A stretch of DNA of 12,417 nt. It comes from Bacillota bacterium (GTDB taxonomy: Bacteria; Bacillota; Clostridia; Clostridiales; Clostridiaceae). The translations under genes and the position numbers were made by a program. The notes below the pieces were generated by a model that was not told the DNA's origin, searched no databases, and worked only from the letters and a program-made list of their open reading frames with translations. Location of the stretch: NCBI GenBank assembly GCA_023435985.1, contig JAEZKY010000307.1:1-12417 (forward strand), read 5' to 3'. Below are positions 7,366 to 12,417 of the stretch, one piece after another (positions within the stretch are counted from its first letter, which is position 1; each line of letters starts with the position of its first letter).

Positions 7366-9192
7366 ATGAACGGTATGCAGGTATTACACGATTCACAGAG
7401 TATAGAATTCAGAAAACCATTTGGAGCTGTGGAAGCTGGTCAGAAGATTAAACTATCAATTAATATTGATAAGGAAGTAATAGTGGTATTAGAAATGATA
7501 CAGTTTGATGATACTAAGCTAAGTATGGAAATGCAAAAAGAGTATTTAAATAATGGTGAGTTCAGATATTCAGCAGAAATTGATACATCTGGTGAGCTTG
7601 GAATATTAGAATATTATTTTATTATAATAGACGGGTATGACAGGTTATATTATGGAAATAACTATGAACATTTAGGAGGAATTGGACAAATATATACTTA
7701 TAATTCTATTCCATATCAGATAACAGTATATAAAAGAACTTATACACCTGATTGGTATAAAGAAGGAATCATATATCAAATTCTTATAGATAGATTTTGT
7801 AATGGCAATGAAAATAGTATCGTAAATGCACCAAAAGAAAACTCTTTTATATATGGAAGATGGCACGATAGCCCAATGTATATTAAGGATAACTTTGGAA
7901 AAATTGTGAGATGGGATTTTTACGGAGGAAATTTAAAAGGTATTATACAGAAGCTAGATTATATTAAATCTTTAGGAGTAAATATAATTCAATTAAGTCC
8001 TATATTTAAATCTCCCAGCTGTCATAAATATGATACGTCTGATTATGAAATGGTAGATGAGATGTTTGGAACTAATAATGAATTTAAAGAATTGTGTGAA
8101 ACTGCCCAAAATAAAGGAATTAAAATTATCCTTGATATAGTATTAGGATATACCAGTTCAGATAGCAAGTATTTCAATAAATTAGGTAACCACAGTGAAG
8201 TTGGAGCATATAATTCCCCTAATTCTAAATATTATAATTGGTATAGTTTTCTCAAATATCCGTATCAATATGAATCTTGGTGGGGAATAGATGAAAGACC
8301 AAGCATTGATTCAACTCAAAAAGGATATATTGACTATATTATAGAAAATAGCAGCTCAATCATAGAGAAGTGGATAAAGTTAGGGGCGAGTGGCTGGAAA
8401 TTAAATATAATAGATGAACTTTCTGATGAGTTTATAGGGTTAATTAGAAAGAGGATGCAGGGAATTGGCGAAGACACTGTGCTTATAGGTGACATCTGGG
8501 AGGATGCATCTAATAAGATTAGTTATTCCAAAAGGAGAAAGTATCTTCAAGGTGAAGAAGTTCATGCAGCTACTAATTATCCATTGAGAGAAAGTTTAAT
8601 TAATTTTGTTAAGGGTTATATAAAATCAGATAAACTTAAGCAGAAGATAATGTCTTTATATGAAAATTACCCAAGAGAAAGTTTTTATGGAAATGTTAAT
8701 ATTGCCGGTACCATTGATACTGAAAGAATTTTGACTGTTTTAGATGAAAATATTGAATTACTCAGGTTACTTGCAGTAATTCAATTCACATTACCAGGAG
8801 TCCCTCTTATTTGCTATGGTGATGAAGCAGAGTTAAAGGGTGGAAAAGAGCCTGATAATAGAAAAAGTTATCCTTGGGAGGAAGAGAATAAAGAACTCAT
8901 TAAATTTTATCAGAAATTAACAAGCATAAGAAATAATGAAAATGGATTAAAGAAAGGAGATTTAAATATTTTAGATACAGAAAATGATGTATTAGCCTTT
9001 GAAAGAAATTATGAAAATGAAAAAATAATAATCTTGGTTAACATCTCTAATGAAGCAAAATTATTTGAAGGTATTAATTTAAATGGAGAGTATATGAATT
9101 TATTTGATACTGATGAAAAATATAAGTTTACAGGGAGAAATAGTGCTATAACTGTTTTTTCACGAAATTTTAAGATATTACGCAAGCTTTGA
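7366..9192 (+). CDS. GH13 neopullulanase/cyclomaltodextrinase-like protein, probably inactive
   Basis: The 608-residue protein has an N-terminal beta domain (1 to about 125), a GH13 barrel (about 130-505) opening with EGIIYQILIDRF, and a C-terminal beta domain. NYPLRES (about 404-410) and GGKEPDNRKSYPW (492-504) are typical of neopullulanase/cyclomaltodextrinase relatives. The four catalytic regions are degenerate. Region I reads DIVLGY where DxVxNH is expected (His to Tyr262). Region II reads GWKLN for GWRLD (Arg to Lys345, nucleophile Asp to Asn347). Region III has Asp376 in IGDIW for GEIW. Region IV reads TID for SHD (His to Ile450), keeping only Asp451. I infer loss of hydrolysis and a possible glucan-binding, scaffold or regulatory role. 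ATG 7366 follows AGAGGAG (7352-7358) at 7 nt; ATG 7339 lacks such a site. An 80-nt gap after glgP has no terminator, so cotranscription is likely. Confidence 0.85.
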   Translation: MNGMQVLHDSQSIEFRKPFGAVEAGQKIKLSINIDKEVIVVLEMIQFDDTKLSMEMQKEYLNNGEFRYSAEIDTSGELGILEYYFIIIDGYDRLYYGNNYEHLGGIGQIYTYNSIPYQITVYKRTYTPDWYKEGIIYQILIDRFCNGNENSIVNAPKENSFIYGRWHDSPMYIKDNFGKIVRWDFYGGNLKGIIQKLDYIKSLGVNIIQLSPIFKSPSCHKYDTSDYEMVDEMFGTNNEFKELCETAQNKGIKIILDIVLGYTSSDSKYFNKLGNHSEVGAYNSPNSKYYNWYSFLKYPYQYESWWGIDERPSIDSTQKGYIDYIIENSSSIIEKWIKLGASGWKLNIIDELSDEFIGLIRKRMQGIGEDTVLIGDIWEDASNKISYSKRRKYLQGEEVHAATNYPLRESLINFVKGYIKSDKLKQKIMSLYENYPRESFYGNVNIAGTIDTERILTVLDENIELLRLLAVIQFTLPGVPLICYGDEAELKGGKEPDNRKSYPWEEENKELIKFYQKLTSIRNNENGLKKGDLNILDTENDVLAFERNYENEKIIILVNISNEAKLFEGINLNGEYMNLFDTDEKYKFTGRNSAITVFSRNFKILRKL

Positions 9193-9221
9193 TTAATTAT
9201 ATTTGGCTAAATTATAGAAAG

Positions 9222-9278
9222 TTGACGAAGGCTTTTGCAATAAAATATATGGTAAAATCTTACAAATAAATTTATAAT
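9222..9278 (+). promoter_or_regulatory. Candidate promoter region for glgC-glgD
   Basis: TTGACG (9222-9227) matches five of six -35 positions, with a weak TATATG (9246-9251) 18 nt downstream. An extended -10, TGG-TAAAAT (9250-9258), and a perfect TATAAT (9273-9278) lie further on but lack well-spaced -35 boxes. The 276-nt gap before glgC, far longer than the other gaps here, supports a separate promoter. The exact one cannot be chosen by eye. Confidence 0.4.
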
Positions 9279-9403
9279 ATATTGTATGAATCTCTAAAAG
9301 CAATTATGTAAATCAATAATGTTATAGATTACTGCTAAATTAAATAATATGTAGTAAATATATTAACATAGAAACAATATGCTAAATATGTTATCAGCAT
9401 ATA

Positions 9404-9418
9404 TTGCAAGCGCTAAAG
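9404..9418 (+). promoter_or_regulatory. cre-like site (possible CcpA operator) upstream of glgC
   Basis: TGCAAGCGCTAAAG (9405-9418) fits the CcpA consensus TGNAANCGNTNNCA at seven of nine fixed positions, failing at the final CA. The GCGC centre is conspicuous in this AT-rich gap. It lies downstream of the promoter candidates and about 35 nt before the ribosome-binding site, where a bound LacI-family repressor could act as a roadblock. It could be coincidental. Confidence 0.3.
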
Positions 9419-9468
9419 AGTATAAGTTTATTTAATGGGTATAAGAACATGTGAGAGGAGATAATATT

Positions 9469-10629
9469 ATGGGTAAAAGGGAAATTGTGGCAATGATACT
9501 AGCTGGTGGACAAGGATCGAGGTTAGGGGTTTTAACAAAGAAATTAGCAAAACCGGCAGTACCATTTGGGGGAAAGTATAGAATTATAGATTTTCCATTA
9601 AGTAATTGTTCAAATTCAGGAATATACACAGTAGGAGTATTAACCCAATATAAACCGTTGGAGCTTAATGCACATATTGGTATAGGAGAAGCATGGGATT
9701 TGGATAGAACTCATGGCGGTGTAAGTATATTGCCACCATATCAAGAGGAAAAAGGCGGAGAATGGTATAAGGGGACTGCAAATGCTATCTATCAAAATAT
9801 AGAATTTGTTGATAGATATGATCCAGAATACATTTTGATTTTATCTGGCGATCATATTTATAAAATGGATTATACAAAGATGCTCGATTTCCATAAAGAG
9901 AAGAAAGCAGAAGCTACGATAGCTGTAATTGAAGTGCCTATAGATGAAGCGTCTCGTTTTGGGATAATGAACACTAGAGAAGATTTATCTATATATGAAT
10001 TTGAAGAAAAACCCAAGAATCCCAAAAACAATTTAGCTTCTATGGGTATATATATTTTTAATTGGAAAACTCTTAAAAAGTATTTAAGAGAAGATGAATC
10101 AGATAAAACTTCAAAGAATGACTTTGGTATGAATATAATTCCTAATATGCTCGGGGATGGAAATAAAATGGTTGCATACCCATTTAGGGGGTACTGGAAA
10201 GACGTGGGGACAATTGAAAGTTTGTGGGAAGCAAATATGGATTTGATAAAAGAAGATAATGAGCTCAATTTACATGATGAAGAATGGAAAATATATTCAG
10301 TTAATTCAACAAGGCCAGCTCAATATATTGGGGAAAATGCAAGTATATCTAATTCACTAATTGTTGAAGGATGTGTTGTGCATGGACAAGTTAAAAATTC
10401 TATATTATTTCATGGAGTGCAGGTAGGGAAGAATTCAGTTATACGTGATTCTATAATTATGACTGATGCTAAGATAGGAGAGAACGTAGTTATAGAGAAA
10501 GCTATTGTAGGAAGCGGAGCTATTATTAGAAAAGAGTGCAAAATTGCCTTAGATAATGAAATAGCTATTATTGCAGCTAAAGAAGATGTAAAAATGGGTA
10601 CAGTTATAGAAAATAATAAAGCTGTCTGA
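9469..10629 (+). CDS. glgC: Glucose-1-phosphate adenylyltransferase, catalytic subunit
   Basis: GlgC makes ADP-glucose from glucose-1-phosphate and ATP, the committed and usually allosterically controlled step of bacterial glycogen synthesis. The 386 residues are standard for Firmicute GlgC. The nucleotidyltransferase domain has LAGGQGSRLGVLT (11-23), PFGGKYRIIDFPLSN (32-46), SGDHIYKMDY (126-135, with catalytic Asp128), FEEKP (178-182), the substrate Lys region near SMGIYIF (191-197) and GYWKDVGT (241-248). The C-terminal part (about 285-380) is a left-handed beta-helix of hexapeptide-like repeats. All catalytic motifs are intact, unlike GlgD. ATG 9469 follows AGAGGAG (9454-9460) at 8 nt; an in-frame GTG at 9451 would include the ribosome-binding site and is rejected. 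glgD begins 24 nt after its stop. Confidence 0.97.
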   Translation: MGKREIVAMILAGGQGSRLGVLTKKLAKPAVPFGGKYRIIDFPLSNCSNSGIYTVGVLTQYKPLELNAHIGIGEAWDLDRTHGGVSILPPYQEEKGGEWYKGTANAIYQNIEFVDRYDPEYILILSGDHIYKMDYTKMLDFHKEKKAEATIAVIEVPIDEASRFGIMNTREDLSIYEFEEKPKNPKNNLASMGIYIFNWKTLKKYLREDESDKTSKNDFGMNIIPNMLGDGNKMVAYPFRGYWKDVGTIESLWEANMDLIKEDNELNLHDEEWKIYSVNSTRPAQYIGENASISNSLIVEGCVVHGQVKNSILFHGVQVGKNSVIRDSIIMTDAKIGENVVIEKAIVGSGAIIRKECKIALDNEIAIIAAKEDVKMGTVIENNKAV

Positions 10630-10653
10630 GTGGATGACTAGTGGGAGGGTAGA

Positions 10654-11757
10654 ATGAAAAATTGTATTGGTATAATTAACTTAGATGAAAATGAGAATAG
10701 AATGGGAGAATTAGTAGTAGGCAGGTCTCTAGCTTCGATTCCAATTGCAGCAAGATATAGAATTATAGATTTTGTATTATCAAATATGACTAATTCAGGT
10801 ATAAACTGCATAGGCATTTTTACAAAAAGTAAATCCAGATCGTTAATAGATCATTTAACAAATGGAAGACCGTGGGATTTAAATAGAAAAAAAGATGGAT
10901 TAAAAGTTTTTAATTTTGATAATGATGAGCTAACTTATGATGATGTTCACAGGTTCTCTGAGAATATACAATTCTTAACTCGTAGTAGAAAGGAATATGT
11001 TCTATTAGCACCGAGTTATATGATTTGTAATATAGATTATAATGAAGTCCTAGAATATCATAAGAGTACAGGAAAAGATATTACAATGATATATAAAATG
11101 ATTGATAATGCGGATGAGGCTTTTATAGATTGTGAAGTATTAAAGCTTGATGATTCAGGAAGTGTAATAAGTGTAGGGGAAAATATAGGGAAAAAACCAA
11201 AAGCGAATATTAATATGGAAATGTATATAATGAAAACGGAACTATTTATAAATATCGTGAATGAGTGCATAAGTAGTGGGATGTATAGAAAAGTTAAAGA
11301 ATATATCCATAATAATTTAAGTATTTTAGCTTGCGGTGCTTATGAATTTATGGGACATTTAGATTGTATAAATTCAATAAAAGCATTATATGATAGTAAT
11401 GTAAAACTATTGAGTAGAAAAATAAATAAAGAGATTTTTAATGAAGAAAGACCTATTTATACAAAGAGTAAAGATGAGGCACCAACGTATTATTCTGAAA
11501 AGAGTAATGTAGCTAATTCAATAATAGCAAATGGATGTCGAATTGAAGGTGTGGTTGAGAATTGTGTAATAGGCAGAAGAGTGTATATAGGTAAAAATAC
11601 AAAACTTAAAGATTGCATAATAATGCAAAATAGCAGAATTGGTGATGATGCGGTATTAGATAATGTTATTGCGGATAAAGGCAGCGAAATAAGAAAAGGA
11701 GAGACTCTTATTGGATCTATTATGTATCCATTAGTTATAAAGAAGAAAAATAAGTAG
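10654..11757 (+). CDS. glgD: GlgD, non-catalytic subunit of ADP-glucose pyrophosphorylase
   Basis: GlgD is a GlgC paralogue that in Firmicutes such as Geobacillus forms a hetero-oligomer with GlgC and modulates its activity. The 367 residues keep the scaffold: ARYRIIDFVLSN (33-44), GRPWDLNRKKDGL (71-83) and a C-terminal beta-helix (about 285-355). The nucleotide-binding GGxGxRL loop is replaced by LDENENRMGEL (10-20). The catalytic SGDHIYKMDY of GlgC becomes APSYMICNIDY (119-129), without the key Asp, and the substrate-binding FEEKP is absent. It should therefore not be an active pyrophosphorylase alone, as known for the family. ATG 10654 follows GGGAGG (10643-10648) at 5 nt. It is last in the locus, and no clear terminator follows. 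Confidence 0.95.
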   Translation: MKNCIGIINLDENENRMGELVVGRSLASIPIAARYRIIDFVLSNMTNSGINCIGIFTKSKSRSLIDHLTNGRPWDLNRKKDGLKVFNFDNDELTYDDVHRFSENIQFLTRSRKEYVLLAPSYMICNIDYNEVLEYHKSTGKDITMIYKMIDNADEAFIDCEVLKLDDSGSVISVGENIGKKPKANINMEMYIMKTELFINIVNECISSGMYRKVKEYIHNNLSILACGAYEFMGHLDCINSIKALYDSNVKLLSRKINKEIFNEERPIYTKSKDEAPTYYSEKSNVANSIIANGCRIEGVVENCVIGRRVYIGKNTKLKDCIIMQNSRIGDDAVLDNVIADKGSEIRKGETLIGSIMYPLVIKKKNK

Positions 11758-12120
11758 TAAATGAAAAGAGAAAGGTAAATTAAGTGTAATAGTAGTCATG
11801 TAAAATATTAAGCTCTATAAGTTGAATAAGAATATAAAATAGGTGTTAAAAATTGAACTTATAATTTATCTACTTTAACATGTATAATATTTAAAAGTAA
11901 AATTTTAAATATTAATACAACAAACTTAAATGATAAATGAAATAAGTAAATTTTTGATGCCTTTAATAATTAGTATTTATGAAGAGTGCCATTTATATAG
12001 GATTTCAAGATTTATCATTGTTTTAGAGTTTCTATATAATAGTAAAAAAGAGCTTATATTGGTGGTGAAATGTACTAATATCTAAAAATATAGGATAATT
12101 GATAAATTCTTTTCATAAAA
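11758..12120. other. Intergenic region after glgD (no gene seen)
   Basis: All frames are cut by frequent stops and I see no convincing start with a ribosome-binding site. A GGTGGTG near 12060 precedes only ATG-TAC-TAA. Structure is limited to AT-only inverted repeats: AATATTTAAAA (11886-11896) with TTTTAAATATT (11903-11913), and TATAAGTT (11816-11823) with AACTTATA (11856-11863). Neither has GC pairs and a T-run, so the glgCD transcript lacks an obvious rho-independent terminator here. Confidence 0.65.
11886..11913. repeat. AT-only perfect inverted repeat after glgD
   Basis: Eleven-base arms AATATTTAAAA and TTTTAAATATT flank a 6-nt spacer. The stem can be extended outward by GTAT/ATAC with one bulged base. 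There is no GC core and no following T-run. It might slow polymerase or cap the glgCD mRNA, but chance in AT-rich DNA is a real alternative. Confidence 0.45.
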
Positions 12121-12123
12121 GTA

Positions 12124-12152
12124 TTGACTTAAATAATGTAACATGATAAGAT
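12124..12152 (+). promoter_or_regulatory. rRNA operon promoter P1
   Basis: TTGACT (12124-12129) and TAAGAT (12147-12152) are 17 bases apart, with TGA immediately before the -10 (extended -10). It lies about 250 nt before the 16S start, as expected for the upstream member of a tandem rrn promoter pair. Expected transcription start is near 12159. Confidence 0.75.
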
Positions 12153-12227
12153 AAACAACGTCGTTAAGGGACATAAAGTTCTAAAATTCTTTAATAAATT
12201 TTGAAAAAATATTTTAAAGAAAAGATG

Positions 12228-12256
12228 TTGACAAGGTTCAAGTCAAGTGATATACT
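12228..12256 (+). promoter_or_regulatory. rRNA operon promoter P2
   Basis: A perfect TTGACA (12228-12233) is 17 bases from TATACT (12251-12256), again with TGA just before the -10. This is the strongest promoter in the window. The expected start is near 12263, about 140 nt upstream of mature 16S. An imperfect dyad, TCAAGTGA (12243-12250) with TCGCTTGA (12264-12271), brackets the -10. Confidence 0.88.
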
Positions 12257-12262
12257 AAGAAA

Positions 12263-12402
12263 GTCGCTTGAGGGTGACAAGAATAAATAAAAAGTTACAA
12301 CGAAAGTTGTGAAAGAAAATGGTCTTTGAAAATTGAACAGAAAATAATAAGTACATTTAAGTAAACCAGCAATTTTTATTTGAGTAAGCTAAGATTAAAC
12401 TT
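12263..12402 (+). other. 16S rRNA precursor leader
   Basis: The transcribed leader from P2 begins with a hairpin GTCGC (12263-12267) with GGTGAC (12273-12278). A second, ACAAC-GAAA-GTTGT (12297-12310), is closed by a GAAA tetraloop. The boxA-like element follows, then the sequence up to mature 16S, which would pair with post-16S sequence outside the window. Confidence 0.75.
12321..12339 (+). promoter_or_regulatory. boxA-like antitermination element of the rRNA leader
   Basis: GGTCTTTGAAAATTGAACA is the element characteristically found before 16S in clostridia and bacilli, and its TCTTTGAAAA part resembles NusB/NusE-binding boxA. It lies downstream of P2 and about 65 nt before 16S. The assignment is from pattern and position. 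Confidence 0.65.
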
Positions 12403-12417
12403 TTAATTGAGAGTTTG
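12403..12417 (+). rRNA. rrs: 16S ribosomal RNA, 5' end (cut by window edge)
   Basis: The window ends in TTAATTGAGAGTTTG, the conserved start of 16S rRNA, where AGAGTTTG begins at position 8 in E. coli numbering. This places the mature 5' end near 12403. Only about 15 bases are present, but the promoters and leader upstream make the call secure. Confidence 0.93.

Noticed and set aside
9364..9402. H-type pseudoknot in the glgC leader
   Set aside because: If both stems formed, one connecting loop would be only 2 nt and would have to cross a 7-bp stem, which is too short; alternative hairpins are more plausible.
9451..9468. GTG 9451 as the start of glgC
   Set aside because: Its first codons are the ribosome-binding site of ATG 9469, and the family normally starts at MGKRE-like residues.
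9870..10268. 132-residue minus-strand ORF opposite glgC
   Set aside because: It lies wholly within an intact, strongly conserved glgC frame and has no recognisable motif; it is a shadow of that gene.
10654..11757. glgD as a second active glgC or as a decayed pseudogene
   Set aside because: The frame is intact and of family length, and the missing catalytic motifs are the known state of GlgD proteins.
12060..12079. GGTGGTG followed by ATG as a small gene before the rRNA promoters
   Set aside because: The frame is ATG-TAC-TAA, two codons, with nothing to support function.
1..12417. Mobile elements, CRISPR arrays, tRNA genes or phage genes
   Set aside because: I saw no transposase or integrase motifs, regularly spaced repeats or tRNA-like cloverleaf in the gaps; the genes all fit one metabolic locus.

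Overview
The window comes from a low-GC Firmicute, most likely Clostridium sensu stricto (C. beijerinckii-like). The evidence is an AT-rich sequence, a clostridial-type 5S rRNA, a GGTCTTTGAAAATTGAACA leader element before 16S, strong GGAGG/GGGGG ribosome-binding sites, and a two-subunit GlgC/GlgD ADP-glucose pyrophosphorylase. The species name is an inference.

Layout. Positions 1-251 are the tail of one rRNA operon: 23S-5S spacer, 5S rRNA and a rho-independent terminator. Positions 252-672 are non-coding, with an orphan terminator, a candidate promoter and a long leader. Six large genes on the + strand then form a glycogen locus: glgB (branching enzyme), glgA (glycogen synthase), glgP (phosphorylase), a GH13 alpha-amylase-like gene, a 276-base gap with promoter-like and cre-like sequences, then glgC and glgD. 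Positions 11758-12120 hold no gene I can see. Positions 12124-12417 are the tandem promoters, leader and first bases of a second rRNA operon in the same direction, so the glycogen locus fills the space between two rrn operons.

How the genes work together. GlgC, probably with GlgD, makes ADP-glucose; GlgA polymerises it into alpha-1,4 chains; GlgB adds alpha-1,6 branches; GlgP returns glucose-1-phosphate. Synthesis and breakdown therefore share one locus, probably as two transcription units (glgB-glgA-glgP-GH13 and glgC-glgD).

Main points of interest. (1) The GH13 protein keeps the amylase/neopullulanase fold but has lost most of its active-site residues: nucleophile Asp to Asn, acid/base Glu to Asp, both His lost, Arg to Lys. 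It looks like a pseudoenzyme. (2) GlgD is likewise catalytically degenerate, as is known for its family, so the locus encodes two non-catalytic paralogues of active enzymes. (3) GlgB carries an extra, very Lys/Glu-rich N-terminal region of about 215 residues. (4) glgB is preceded by a six-codon ORF with a good ribosome-binding site whose stop overlaps the glgB start (TGATG). (5) A 17-bp hairpin without a T-tract separates glgB from glgA. I see no mobile element, CRISPR array, tRNA or phage gene.
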